A stretch of 64,000 nucleotides of DNA from Methylorubrum rhodesianum (lineage in GTDB: Bacteria; Pseudomonadota; Alphaproteobacteria; Rhizobiales; Beijerinckiaceae), in assembly GCF_014199985.1 (NCBI RefSeq), contig NZ_JACHOS010000007.1:1-64000 (forward strand), in the 5' to 3' direction. Under the pieces are notes generated by a model. That model was not told where the DNA came from. It saw nothing but the letters and a program-made list of their open reading frames with translations, and did no database searches. This document shows positions 9,861 through 18,126 of this stretch, piece after piece. Positions within the stretch are counted from its first letter, which is position 1, and each line of letters starts with the position of its first letter. The position numbers were made by a program, and so were the translations under genes.

Positions 9861-9949
9861 ACCCGTTCCAGACCTGCGCGCCCGGCCCCGCGGGCGTTGG
9901 TTCGCCTCCGCGGGGGGCCGGAGAAGCCGCTCCGACGATGCCGAGAATC

Positions 9950-10237
9950 CTACTCGACGACCTTCGGCACGAGAAAATAATTGTCCTCGGTCTCGGGGGC
10001 GTTGGCGACGATGTCGCTCGCCCGGCCACCGTCGTTCACCACGTCCTCGCGCTTCTTCATGCGCATCGGGGTGACCGAGGTCATCGGCTCGACACCGGCG
10101 ACATCGACCGCGCCGAGCTGCTCCACGAAGGCGAGGATCGCGTTGAGTTCACCCTGCAACGGCGCGACATCCTCGTCGGCCACCGCAATGCGGGCCAGAT
10201 GCGCGATGCGCCGTACCGTCTTTTCGTCGACCGACAT
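9950..10237 (-). CDS. gatC: Glutamyl-tRNA(Gln) amidotransferase subunit C
   Basis: Small subunit (95 residues) that wraps around GatA and stabilises the GatCAB complex. The N-terminal [19 protein letters not shown], the central [11 protein letters not shown] helix and the C-terminal segment with ENYF-like [11 protein letters not shown] are typical of GatC. It is the first gene of the gatC-gatA-(membrane protein) unit on the minus strand. The length is normal for the family. Confidence 0.96.
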   Translation of the reverse strand: MSVDEKTVRRIAHLARIAVADEDVAPLQGELNAILAFVEQLGAVDVAGVEPMTSVTPMRMKKREDVVNDGGRASDIVANAPETEDNYFLVPKVVE

Positions 10238-10349
10238 GCCGCCTTGCCTGCCTCGGGCGGGAAACAGCCCGGCCCGGAATGCGCCGGGCTATAGCACCCG
10301 CTTTCGCGCAGGGGCAACGCCGCCGGCGGGCAGCCGCCCTTCGGACCGT

Positions 10350-10517
10350 TCAGACGATGACGTGACCCCGGGTCAGCGGCATGTCCACGCTGATGCCCGG
10401 CCGGCGGTAGCGGTCGGCGTTGTAGGCACCGACGATGAGGATCTCCAGGGCGAGCGCCAGCATCAGCGCGTGCTGCCGCGACAAGCGGCCTGATCCGGGA
10501 CGTGCGGTGGACGACAT
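10350..10517 (-). CDS. Small single-pass membrane protein, 55 residues
   Basis: A short frame from ATG 10517 to TGA 10350. The N-terminus is basic (residues 1-14), followed by one hydrophobic segment (about 16-31, rich in Leu/Ala/Ile) and a polar tail rich in Arg and Val. I do not recognise the family. The case for a real gene is the clear membrane-anchor architecture, a codon bias like its neighbours and a perfect TTAA-N7-TTAA box 25 bases upstream of the start. It lies 112 bases upstream of gatC on the same strand and may be transcribed with it or alone. Confidence 0.55.
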   Translation of the reverse strand: MSSTARPGSGRLSRQHALMLALALEILIVGAYNADRYRRPGISVDMPLTRGHVIV

Positions 10518-10541
10518 GGGGCGGGGGCGGCTCCGGCGTGG

Positions 10542-10556
10542 TTAATGAAACATTAA
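10542..10556 (-). promoter_or_regulatory. Full CtrA-type binding box (TTAA-N7-TTAA)
   Basis: TTAATGAAACATTAA matches the alphaproteobacterial CtrA full-site consensus exactly (two TTAA halves with a 7-base spacer). It sits 25 bases upstream of the 55-residue membrane protein and about 130 bases upstream of the SUKH-domain gene on the other strand. In a genome this GC-rich such an A/T pattern is unlikely by chance, though a single match remains a prediction. Confidence 0.5.
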
Positions 10557-10683
10557 CACCACTTTTCCCGCGTTGCTCCACCTGCAGGCCGGCAACCCTC
10601 CGGCTTGGTTAATCTGCGCGGTGGACAAGTCCGCGCGGGCGGGCGTAAGCCCCGTCTCATCCGGGTTGCAGGGAGGACGGGGC

Positions 10684-11262
10684 ATGTGGAACAGCGTCTT
10701 CCGGGAACTGCGTCCTGGGCTGACGTCGGGCGAGGCGGATCTCGCCCGCGCCGAGGCGGAGCTCGGCTTCCCCCTCCCCCAGAGCTACCGCAGCTTCGCG
10801 CGGGAATGCGGCGCCGGGCGGGTCGGCGGTCACCTGCGCATCTTCACCCCCGTTCCGGTGGAGGCGGCCGATCTCAGCTCGCGCGCGCACCTGATCTCGC
10901 ACGGCGTCGCGCTCGCCCTCGACGGCCTGCGCGACGGAGACAGCGACGAGCCGCACCGCTTCACCATCGAGGGCGACGCCGATGCCGAATTGATGGAGCG
11001 GGCCTGCTTCTTCGGGCAGACCGAGCGGGGCGACTTCGTGTTCTTCGACGTGACACCGGGTTTCCCCGAATACGACATCTGGGTGCTGTGCGCCGACCTG
11101 GAGACGGTGCATTTCGGCGGCGCCGACCTGACGACCTTCCTGCGCGGGCTTCAGGGGCTCGAGATTCTGCACATTCTCGGTGAGGGGGAGGGCCCGCTGC
11201 CGGCGACCTTCGAGGGCGACGATGCGGCGGCCCTGGAGCAGCTCGGAGCCACGGCTTCGTGA
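10684..11262 (+). CDS. SMI1/KNR4 (SUKH) domain protein
   Basis: A 192-residue cytosolic protein with the SUKH fold. The N-terminal block has the typical pattern in which a short helix leads into [16 protein letters not shown] and a following ECG. Later come acidic loops ([14 protein letters not shown]) and the [10 protein letters not shown] and [11 protein letters not shown] strands. SUKH proteins are often toxin immunity proteins but also occur as stand-alone housekeeping genes, and no toxin gene is adjacent here. ATG 10684 is preferred because GGGAGGA precedes it. Its stop overlaps the GTG of ruvX by 4 bases, so the two are probably co-translated. Confidence 0.8.
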   Translation: MWNSVFRELRPGLTSGEADLARAEAELGFPLPQSYRSFARECGAGRVGGHLRIFTPVPVEAADLSSRAHLISHGVALALDGLRDGDSDEPHRFTIEGDADAELMERACFFGQTERGDFVFFDVTPGFPEYDIWVLCADLETVHFGGADLTTFLRGLQGLEILHILGEGEGPLPATFEGDDAAALEQLGATAS

Positions 11263-11753
11263 ACCGGGAGGAGATCGCGGCCTTTGCCGAAGCCTCGGCC
11301 GGCGCCCCGCGCCTGATCGGGCTCGACCTCGGCACCAAGACCATCGGGCTCGCCCTGTCCGATGTCGGCCGGCAGATCGCCTCGCCGCTGGAGACCATCC
11401 GCCGGGTGAAGTTCACGCCGGACGCGCAGCGGATCGTGGCGCTCTGCGCGACCCACGCCGTCGGCGGACTCGTGATCGGCCTGCCGCTCAACATGGACGG
11501 CTCGGAAGGGCCGCGGGCGCAATCGAGCCGGAGCTTCGCCCGCAACCTCAAGCCGCTGCTGCCGCTGCCGGTCCTGTTCTTCGACGAGCGGCTCTCCACC
11601 GCGGCCGTCACCCGCACCCTGCTCGAAGCCGACGCGTCGCGGGCCCGGCGCGGCGAACTCGTGGACAAGCTCGCCGCCGCCTACATCCTGCAGAGCTGCC
11701 TCGACGTGATGGGCGGATTGCTGGGTGAGGCCCAGGAGTCCGACGCATTCTAG
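11259..11753 (+). CDS. ruvX: Putative pre-16S rRNA nuclease / Holliday junction resolvase-like YqgF
   Basis: RNase H-fold protein of the YqgF/RuvX family (164 residues), implicated in maturation of the 16S rRNA 5' end. The first strand carries the catalytic Asp in [35 protein letters not shown] and FFDERLST follow, with the further acidic residues of the family. The GTG start at 11259 overlaps the upstream stop, which implies translational coupling to the SUKH gene. Clustering of yqgF with gatC/gatA is common in related bacteria. Confidence 0.93.
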   Translation: MNREEIAAFAEASAGAPRLIGLDLGTKTIGLALSDVGRQIASPLETIRRVKFTPDAQRIVALCATHAVGGLVIGLPLNMDGSEGPRAQSSRSFARNLKPLLPLPVLFFDERLSTAAVTRTLLEADASRARRGELVDKLAAAYILQSCLDVMGGLLGEAQESDAF

Positions 11754-11918
11754 GCCGTCGCCTCTCGTCACCGCGAGGCGAAGCCGAGGCGATCCGGACG
11801 CGCGACGTCTCCGCATGCGGCGGAGCCCTGAACTGACTCGCCGTGACGGGGAGATCCCCGCCGCTCCTACGCGCCTTGGGCCAACGCCATCCGGCCGTCC
11901 GGCGCGATTCCTCGACAA

Positions 11919-12599
11919 TCAGGCTTCGGACCGCGTGATCCGCGCCACGATCGCCTCCCGTTCGCGCCGCGTCGCCGCCAGCCGCTCGCGGGTGGCCGCG
12001 AGGATGTCGGGCGCGGCGGTCTCGGGGCGGCCGGCGTCGAAGGGGGGCGCCGGCGCGTATTCCAAGTGAAGCTGGATCGCCTTGGCCGTCGCCTCGTCGG
12101 CCAGTTCGGCAGCGAGCGCGAGGCCGAAATCGATGCCCGCGGTCACGCCGCCGCCGGTGATCAGGTTGCCGTCGCGCACCACGCGCCCCTGCGTCGGGAT
12201 CGCCCCGAGGGCGGCGAGCAGATCGTGCGCCGCCCAGTGCGTAGTGGCCCGCTTGCCCCGCAGGAGCCCGGCCGCGCCGAGCACCAGGGCGCCGGTGCAG
12301 ACGGAGGTGAGATAGCGCTCCCCCTCCGCCTGGCGGCGCAGGAAGCCGAGGGTCTCGGCATCCTCCATCAGCGGGTTCACTCCGCTGCCGCCCGGCACGC
12401 AGACCACGTCGAGCGCCGGGCATTCGGCGAAGTGGACCGTCGGCGTCAGCACCAGGCCGGTGGCGGTCGCGACCGGCTCCGGGGTCTTCGCCACGAGATG
12501 GACGCGGGCGCCCGGCACCATCGCCAGCACCTCGTAGGGACCGGTCAGGTCGAGCTGCTGCACCCGGGGAAAGACGAGGAAGCCGATCTCGATCGTCAT
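11919..12599 (-). CDS. DJ-1/PfpI family protein, isonitrile hydratase-like (InhA type)
   Basis: Cytosolic DJ-1/PfpI superfamily enzyme (226 residues). The nucleophile elbow is SVCTGALVLGAAGLL. From ATG 12599 the cysteine is residue 101, the position known for Pseudomonas isonitrile hydratase, and the overall length (228 there) also agrees. The conserved Asp-containing DLTGPYEVLAM start is present. Isonitrile hydratase converts isonitriles to N-substituted formamides. The alternative is a GlxA-type domain, but the C-terminal AraC helix-turn-helix is missing. An in-frame ATG at 12608 is possible. The gene stands alone, convergent with ruvX. Confidence 0.75.
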   Translation of the reverse strand: MTIEIGFLVFPRVQQLDLTGPYEVLAMVPGARVHLVAKTPEPVATATGLVLTPTVHFAECPALDVVCVPGGSGVNPLMEDAETLGFLRRQAEGERYLTSVCTGALVLGAAGLLRGKRATTHWAAHDLLAALGAIPTQGRVVRDGNLITGGGVTAGIDFGLALAAELADEATAKAIQLHLEYAPAPPFDAGRPETAAPDILAATRERLAATRREREAIVARITRSEA

Positions 12600-12637
12600 G
12601 TGCCCCATCCCGGACCGTATCCTGCGCTTCGAAAGAC

Positions 12638-13789
12638 CTAGCGCAGATAGATCACGCTGTAGAGCGAGGCGCGTAGCTCGTCCTCGTCGAGCCAGACCCG
12701 GCCGAGATCGCAGCGCTCGGCGATACCGGGCCGCATCCGGGCGCAGTACTCGCCAGTATTGTCCTGCAGATGGTACTGGCAGCGCCCGCCCACCTTCCGC
12801 CGGGCGATGATCGGGCTCGAATGGTCGGCAGCGATGTCCGGGTCCTTCGGAAGTCGCTCCTCCAGCACGTACCAGGAATAGCCGATCACCGGCAGGCGAC
12901 CGTGGTCGAGGGCGTAGTCAATCATCGCCATCAGCCGGTCGGTGCCGGCCGCGAGGCCGGGCTCGCGGCGGGCCGCCTTGTCCATGAAGTCGAGCTGGTT
13001 GTCGGCGATCGCGTCCGAGACCGGGATCAGCGGAACCGGCAGCGGCTTTCGCCGGCAGCGCCGCTCGACATGGGCGATCCAGCCGGCGTTGAAGGCGTCG
13101 GTCGCCGGATCGCGCAGCCGCGGCACCGTCCCGCCGAGGCTGCGCCAGGAGATTCTGGGAGCGGCGACCCGGCTGCGCCAGCGCAGGGCACCGAAGGTGC
13201 GGACGTGCTGGCCGTAGCCGTCGAAGGAAGGCAGGTCCCGGTCCGTGCACAGGCCGCCGAGATTGTAGAGCAGCGCCGCCGCCTCCTCCTGTCCGTCCTC
13301 CAGCTTGTCGAAATAGGGCTTACGGCCAGGGTTGCGCTCGCGGCTCGCCTCGGTGTCGTTGCGGCTCTCGGCGATCTCCTCCGCGAGGTCGGGATGGCGC
13401 CGCAGATAGCTCCGCAGAGCGCGGTCGCGACTGTGCAGCAGCCCTGCCGGATCGGCGAAGTAGTAGCGGGTGGCGACATCCAGTGCCGAGACGGTGACGC
13501 CGACGCGCTGCGAGATCATGTCGGCGGTGGCGTAGGCGAAGCAGATCGCGCTGTCGCCCTGGCTCATCGGCGACAGGGCCGGGTTGGGGCTGATCCTGTC
13601 GTCGAGCGGATGGGTGCCGGGACGGCGGCCGGGCGCTACGACGGTCACGTCCGCGCAGGTCCGGTTGCGGGCATAGCGCGGGTTCTCGGGCAGCAGGCGC
13701 GTGTCGGCGGCTCCCGCCGGAACTGCGGCGAGCAGCAGTCCGGCGGCGAGGCAGCGGGCGATGCGGACCGGCCGGACGGGGTGACTCAA
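12638..13789 (-). CDS. Exported papain-like (C1 fold) cysteine peptidase-like protein
   Basis: A 383-residue protein beginning with TTG at 13789, which overlaps the upstream stop as TTGA. It has an N-terminal signal peptide (about residues 9-28, ending AGAAD). The segment SQGDSAICFAYATADM resembles the papain active site: Gln77 for the oxyanion hole and Cys83 followed by an aromatic and Ala. Near the C-terminus, H323 (ADHSSPIIARR) and N344 (YHLQDNTGEYC) are placed like the catalytic His and Asn. Six or more cysteines suggest disulfides. I infer a periplasmic or secreted protease or transpeptidase. The substrate is unknown. It is co-transcribed with an exported SGNH hydrolase. Confidence 0.7.
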   Translation of the reverse strand: MSHPVRPVRIARCLAAGLLLAAVPAGAADTRLLPENPRYARNRTCADVTVVAPGRRPGTHPLDDRISPNPALSPMSQGDSAICFAYATADMISQRVGVTVSALDVATRYYFADPAGLLHSRDRALRSYLRRHPDLAEEIAESRNDTEASRERNPGRKPYFDKLEDGQEEAAALLYNLGGLCTDRDLPSFDGYGQHVRTFGALRWRSRVAAPRISWRSLGGTVPRLRDPATDAFNAGWIAHVERRCRRKPLPVPLIPVSDAIADNQLDFMDKAARREPGLAAGTDRLMAMIDYALDHGRLPVIGYSWYVLEERLPKDPDIAADHSSPIIARRKVGGRCQYHLQDNTGEYCARMRPGIAERCDLGRVWLDEDELRASLYSVIYLR

Positions 13790-14634
13790 TCCGCCCCCGC
13801 CGCGGCGACGGCGACCGGTGCCGCCTCGGCGCCGTCGAGCACCGTGTCCTGCGCAGCCTCGGCGAGCAGAGCGTAGCCGCCATCCGCCATGTGCAGCCCA
13901 TCGCTCGCGAACAGTTCGGTGCGCGTCAGCCGGCCCTGCCCGATCCAGTCGCGCATCAGGTCCGAGCGGCGGATCACCGGGATGTCGAGTTCGCTTCCCA
14001 GCGCGCGCACCGCGTCGCGGAATCGGTCGGCACCGGGCGTGGCGTCGAGGGCCGGGCACCATTGCGGCTCCATCAGCACCACGTCGATGCCCGCCGCGCG
14101 GATGCGCTCCAGCGCCGTCTCGGTCGCCTCGCGGAAATGGTCGATCGAGACGCCGCGCAGGGGATCGTTGCTGCCGGTCTGCCAGATCACGAGGTCGGGT
14201 CGGGGCCCGAGGACGTCCCGGTCGAGCCGGGCCAGCATCTCGTCCACGGCCTCGCCGCCGATGCCGCGGTTGGCCACCGTGATCCGGCCGCCGAGATGCG
14301 GCAGGGCGCGCCGCAATCCGACTTCGAGGCGGGCGGGATAGGCGGCGGCGGGATGGCTGGCGCCGATGCCCTCGGTCGAGGATGAGCCGAAGGCGACGAT
14401 CGTCAGCGGCCCGCCCAGCGCGATCTTCTGGGCGACGTGCGGAAGGCCGGCCGGGGCGGCGTCCTCGAACAGACCGAGATCGAGTTCGAGGCTCGCCGGC
14501 AGCAGGTCGGCGTAGGCGAGAACCGCGGTCGAGGACAGGGAGAGGGCCAGCATCAGCGCCGTTGTGCCGACGAGCCGCCGCGGATGTCCCGTGAGGACCC
14601 TCCGCATCCGAGCAAGACGAAGTAACCGCGCCAC
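13786..14634 (-). CDS. Exported SGNH/GDSL hydrolase
   Basis: A 282-residue SGNH esterase with an N-terminal membrane anchor or signal (about residues 22-42). The blocks are clear: block I FGSSSTEG with the nucleophile Ser, block II NRGIGGE with the oxyanion Gly, block III GSND with Asn, and block V SDGLHM with Asp and His. Members of the family deacetylate cell-wall or capsular sugars or act as lipases and thioesterases. The substrate cannot be read here. Its stop overlaps the TTG start of the papain-like gene, so the two form one translationally coupled unit. An internal ATG at 14607 is a possible alternative start. Confidence 0.85.
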   Translation of the reverse strand: MARLLRLARMRRVLTGHPRRLVGTTALMLALSLSSTAVLAYADLLPASLELDLGLFEDAAPAGLPHVAQKIALGGPLTIVAFGSSSTEGIGASHPAAAYPARLEVGLRRALPHLGGRITVANRGIGGEAVDEMLARLDRDVLGPRPDLVIWQTGSNDPLRGVSIDHFREATETALERIRAAGIDVVLMEPQWCPALDATPGADRFRDAVRALGSELDIPVIRRSDLMRDWIGQGRLTRTELFASDGLHMADGGYALLAEAAQDTVLDGAEAAPVAVAAAGAD

Positions 14635-14985
14635 CGTTTTCGAGCCCCCGCCCGCGTGCCGCCTTATCCGGGGCTTCGCGGGATTACCGACGTCGACACT
14701 TGTAGCCGAACCGGAATTCGATTGCGGCCCAATAATCGTGATTCGTCACAGGGGCAATGCAGGGTGTTTGATGGAGTCTTAAGTGCGAGCCCGGGATGAA
14801 ACGATTTTTGTTTATCGAGCGCTGCGCTCGATACCGTCGCGGCGTCTGAAGGGCTTCCGCCTCTCATCGCGGCCGGCGGGGACGTTGGGCGGCCGCGAAG
14901 GGGCGGCCGCTCGCAAATGGCGGCCGACAACTAATGACAGGGCCGTTTCGCGAATCGCCTCCACTGCACGACCGGATCGCCCGGC
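14635..14985. other. Intergenic region between dprA and the SGNH operon
   Basis: About 350 bases between the end of dprA and the start of the SGNH gene, both on the minus strand. It is more A/T-rich than its surroundings near 14690-14815 and holds a perfect 9-bp inverted repeat at 14813-14833. I see no convincing gene. Confidence 0.4.
14813..14833. repeat. Perfect inverted repeat (9-bp arms, 3-base spacer)
   Basis: TATCGAGCG ctg CGCTCGATA is symmetrical and sits in an A/T-rich patch of the intergenic region. The T-rich bases lie on the wrong side for a minus-strand terminator of dprA, so it may be an operator or a structural element. Confidence 0.45.
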
Positions 14986-16179
14986 TCATGCGCGTGTGGC
15001 CAAAGAAACCGTGCCGCTTCCGTGCCGCTCGATCCTCCCGTCGAGTTCGAGCTCCAGCAGCGTCGTCTGAACGATCCTCACCGGTAGGCCGGACGAGCGG
15101 GCGAGCTCGTCGGTTCCGATCGGGGTGGGGCTGAGGCACGCGATCAGCCGGGCGCGGTCGTTCGGGAGCTCGTGGTCCGCGTCGACGGGATCCGCCGCCT
15201 CGGACAAAGGCGGCCGGATGCCTCCCGCGCTGCCGTCGAAATCGGTCTCGTCCCAGTAATCGGGCGTGGCCGACGTTTCGGGGCGATCGTTCAGGCCATC
15301 CGCGGGCGGCGCGATCCCGGCCATCAGCGGGGCGAGAACGGACAGGACGTGCTCGACCTCGCCGACCAGCGTCGCGCCCTCTCGGATCAGGTCGTTGGTG
15401 CCCTCCGCCCGCGGATCGAGCGGGGAGCCCGGCACGGCGAAAACCTCGCGGCCCTGCTCCAGGGCGAAGCGGGCGGTGATGAGCGAGCCGGAGCGGCGCG
15501 CGGCCTCCACGACGACCGTGCCGAGGCTGAGCCCCGAGATGATGCGGTTGCGGCGTGGGAAGTCGCGTCCGCGCGGCACCCAGCCCATCGGCATCTCGGC
15601 GACCACCGCCCCGCCCGCGCCGACGATCGCTTCGACGAGGCCGGCATGGTTCTCCGGATAGATCCGGTCCTGGCCGCCGGCGAGGACCGCGACGGTGCCG
15701 GTGGCCAGCGTCGCCTTGTGGGCACGGGCATCGATGCCGCGGGCGAGCCCTGACACCACGACGAGACCGGCCTCGCCGAGGCCGCGGGCGAGCCGCTCGG
15801 TGAAGGCGAGACCCGCCGTCGAGGCGTTGCGCGAGCCGACGATCGCCACCGAGGCTCTCGGGAGCGCGGCCGGATCACCCCGCACCGCGATCAGCGGCGG
15901 GGCGGTCTCGGTGGCGTGCAGCGCCTTCGGATAGGCCGCCTCCCCCATGGCAAGGAAGCGGATGCCGAGCCGGGCGGCCGCCGCCATCTCGCGCTCGGCC
16001 TCCGCCTTCGAGGGCACGGCCGCGCGCTTGCCCGCACGTATCGAGAGGTCCGGCAGGGCGTCGAGCGCGGCGGCCGCGCTGCCGAATCGGTTGATCAGGC
16101 CGCGGAAGGTGCGCGGGCCGATTCCTTCGGTGCGGATCAGCCGCAGCCAGTCGAGGCGCTGTCCGTCAGTGAGCTGCAT
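14986..16179 (-). CDS. dprA: DNA-processing protein DprA
   Basis: Cytosolic protein (397 residues) that binds incoming single-stranded DNA and loads RecA during natural transformation, and is widely conserved beyond competent species. It has an N-terminal SAM-like helical part with IGPRTFRGLINRFGS, the central Rossmann-like domain with SVAIVGSRNAS, GLARGIDARAH, LAGGQDRIYPENH and NRIISGLS, and a C-terminal winged helix (about 325-390). It is the last gene of the pyrB-pyrC-plsY-dprA unit, 32 bases after plsY. Confidence 0.95.
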   Translation of the reverse strand: MQLTDGQRLDWLRLIRTEGIGPRTFRGLINRFGSAAAALDALPDLSIRAGKRAAVPSKAEAEREMAAAARLGIRFLAMGEAAYPKALHATETAPPLIAVRGDPAALPRASVAIVGSRNASTAGLAFTERLARGLGEAGLVVVSGLARGIDARAHKATLATGTVAVLAGGQDRIYPENHAGLVEAIVGAGGAVVAEMPMGWVPRGRDFPRRNRIISGLSLGTVVVEAARRSGSLITARFALEQGREVFAVPGSPLDPRAEGTNDLIREGATLVGEVEHVLSVLAPLMAGIAPPADGLNDRPETSATPDYWDETDFDGSAGGIRPPLSEAADPVDADHELPNDRARLIACLSPTPIGTDELARSSGLPVRIVQTTLLELELDGRIERHGSGTVSLATRA

Positions 16180-16211
16180 CTGGTCCCCCTCCTAACGGGA
16201 GGGGGCCGTCC

Positions 16212-16820
16212 TCAGCCCTTCTGCCCGATCCGGCCCTCGGTGCCGGCGGCGAGTCGGCGGATGTTGGGCGCGTGCTTCCACCATAGCAGCGCTGCGAGCA
16301 CGAGGAAGAGCGCTGCAACCGTTCCGTGTCCGAGCGCCCACAGCACGAGGGGCGTGGCGGCCGAGGCCGCGAGCGCCGCGAGCGAGGAATATTTCAGGGC
16401 GAAGGCCAGGCCGAGCCAGATCGCAGCGAAGGCGAGAAGCGTCAGCGGGCTCAAGCCCAGCAGCACGCCGATGAAGGTCGCCACCCCCTTGCCGCCCTTG
16501 AAGCCGAGCCAGACCGGGAAGAGGTGGCCGAGGAAGGCGCCGAGCCCGGCGGCCAGCGCCGGTCCCTCGCCCCAATGGCCGGCGGCGAGCACCGGCAGCG
16601 TACCCTTCAGCGCATCGCAGAGGAGCGTCGCGGCGGCGAGCCCCTTGCGGCCGGTGCGCAGCACGTTGGTCGCGCCGATATTGCCCGAGCCGATCGCCCG
16701 CACGTCGCCGAGGCCGGCGGACTTCGTCAGGATCAGGCCGAAGGGAATCGCGCCGCAGGCGTAGCCTAGAACGAGAGCGGCGATGAGGGCCGGCCAGCCG
16801 GCCGCGAGCAACGTGGTCAT
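16212..16820 (-). CDS. plsY: Glycerol-3-phosphate acyltransferase PlsY
   Basis: Inner-membrane enzyme that transfers an acyl group from acyl-phosphate to glycerol-3-phosphate, the first step of phospholipid synthesis. The 202 residues include several membrane helices and the PlsY motifs: IPFGLILTK near the N-terminus, [14 protein letters not shown], and [13 protein letters not shown] in the second loop. The ATG at 16820 overlaps the stop of the upstream dihydroorotase-like gene (ATGA), so the two are translationally coupled. Confidence 0.95.
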   Translation of the reverse strand: MTTLLAAGWPALIAALVLGYACGAIPFGLILTKSAGLGDVRAIGSGNIGATNVLRTGRKGLAAATLLCDALKGTLPVLAAGHWGEGPALAAGLGAFLGHLFPVWLGFKGGKGVATFIGVLLGLSPLTLLAFAAIWLGLAFALKYSSLAALAASAATPLVLWALGHGTVAALFLVLAALLWWKHAPNIRRLAAGTEGRIGQKG

Positions 16821-18121
16821 GCGGCGAGGGCCGAGAGATCGGAGCGGTGGACGATGCGGCCGCCGACGAGCGTCAGCACCGCCGCGCCCTGGAGCCGCGC
16901 CTCGTCGAAGGGCGAGTTCTTGGAACGGGACTTCAGCTGCCGCTTGTCCAGCACGTAGGGCAGATCGGGATCGATCAGCACGAGGTCGGCGGGGGCGCCG
17001 GTCTCCAGGCGTCCGGCCTCGCGACCGAGCAGCCTCGCCGGATTGGCCGAGAGCGCGTTGAGCAGCGTCCGCAGCGTCACGTCGCCGGTGTGGAGCAGGC
17101 GTAGGCTCGCGCCGAGCAGCGTCTCGATGCCGAGGGCGCCGTCGGCGGCCTCGGCGAAGGGCAGGCGCTTGGTCTCGACGTCCTGCGGGTTGTGGTCGGA
17201 GACGATGACGTCGATCACGCCCTCGTTGAGCGCGGCGATCACCGCCGCCCGGTCGTCCTCACGGCGCAGCGGCGGCGAGAGCTTGCAGAAGGTGCGGTAG
17301 TGGCCGATGTCGCCCTCGTTGAGCACGAGGTTGTTGACCGAGACGCCGCAGGTGACGGGCAGGCCCGCCTCCTTCGCCCGCCGCACGATCTCGACCGAAT
17401 CGGCGCAGGAAATCATCGCCGCGTGGTAGCGCCCGCCGGTGAGGCGCACGAGGCGGATGTCGCGCTCCAGCATCACCGTCTCGGCCTCGCGGGGGATGCC
17501 GAGCAGGCCGAGGCGCGAGGCCATCTCGCCCTCGTTCATCACGCCGTCGCCGACGAGGTCCGGCTCCTCGACATGCTGCATCAGCAGCGCGCCGAAATCG
17601 CGGGCGTAGGTGAGCGCGCGGCGCATCACCTGCGCGTTGGTCACCGCCTTCAGGCCGTCGGTGAAGGCCACCGCGCCCGCCTCCGTCAGCAGGCCGAACT
17701 CGGTCATCTCGCGACCGGCGAGGCCCTTGGTGATGGCGGCGGCCGGCAGCACGTTGACGCTGGCCGTGTCGCGGGCGCGGCGCAGCACGAAATCGACGAT
17801 GGCCGGCCCGTCGATGACGGGGTTGGTGTCGGGCATGCAGACCAGCGTCGTCACGCCGCCGGCCGCCGCCGCCGCACTCGCCGAGGCGAGGGTTTCGCGG
17901 TGCTCGGCGCCGGGCTCGCCGACGAAGGCGCGCAGGTCGATCAGGCCGGGGGCGAGGGTGAGCCCGCCGCAACCGATCGTTTGAGCGCCCTCGGGTGCCC
18001 CAGGCGCGGCACCGAAGGCGATGTCGGCGATACGGCCGTCGCGCACGAGAACGGCGCCGGGACCCTCGCGGCCGGTTTCCGGATCGAGCAGGTGGGCGTT
18101 GGAGAGGAGAAGAGCGCTCAT
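16817..18121 (-). CDS. pyrC: Dihydroorotase-like protein lacking the HxH metal motif (probably non-catalytic)
   Basis: Amidohydrolase-fold homologue of type I dihydroorotase (434 residues), directly downstream of pyrB. The scaffold is intact (APGLIDL at 58-63, [37 protein letters not shown]). The first metal motif, normally D-x-H-x-H-x-R-E-P-G, reads [11 protein letters not shown]: both histidines are replaced (R64, F66) and the substrate-binding Arg by G68. Inactive dihydroorotase homologues that scaffold aspartate transcarbamoylase are known (Pseudomonas PyrC'/PyrX). I infer the same role here, with the active enzyme encoded elsewhere. ATG 18121 starts 5 bases after the pyrB stop. Confidence 0.85.
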   Translation of the reverse strand: MSALLLSNAHLLDPETGREGPGAVLVRDGRIADIAFGAAPGAPEGAQTIGCGGLTLAPGLIDLRAFVGEPGAEHRETLASASAAAAAGGVTTLVCMPDTNPVIDGPAIVDFVLRRARDTASVNVLPAAAITKGLAGREMTEFGLLTEAGAVAFTDGLKAVTNAQVMRRALTYARDFGALLMQHVEEPDLVGDGVMNEGEMASRLGLLGIPREAETVMLERDIRLVRLTGGRYHAAMISCADSVEIVRRAKEAGLPVTCGVSVNNLVLNEGDIGHYRTFCKLSPPLRREDDRAAVIAALNEGVIDVIVSDHNPQDVETKRLPFAEAADGALGIETLLGASLRLLHTGDVTLRTLLNALSANPARLLGREAGRLETGAPADLVLIDPDLPYVLDKRQLKSRSKNSPFDEARLQGAAVLTLVGGRIVHRSDLSALAA

Positions 18122-18126
18122 TTGGT

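Noticed and set aside
10684..11262. Toxin-immunity locus around the SUKH protein
   Set aside because: No polymorphic toxin, HNH or secretion genes flank it. Overlap with ruvX points to a housekeeping setting.
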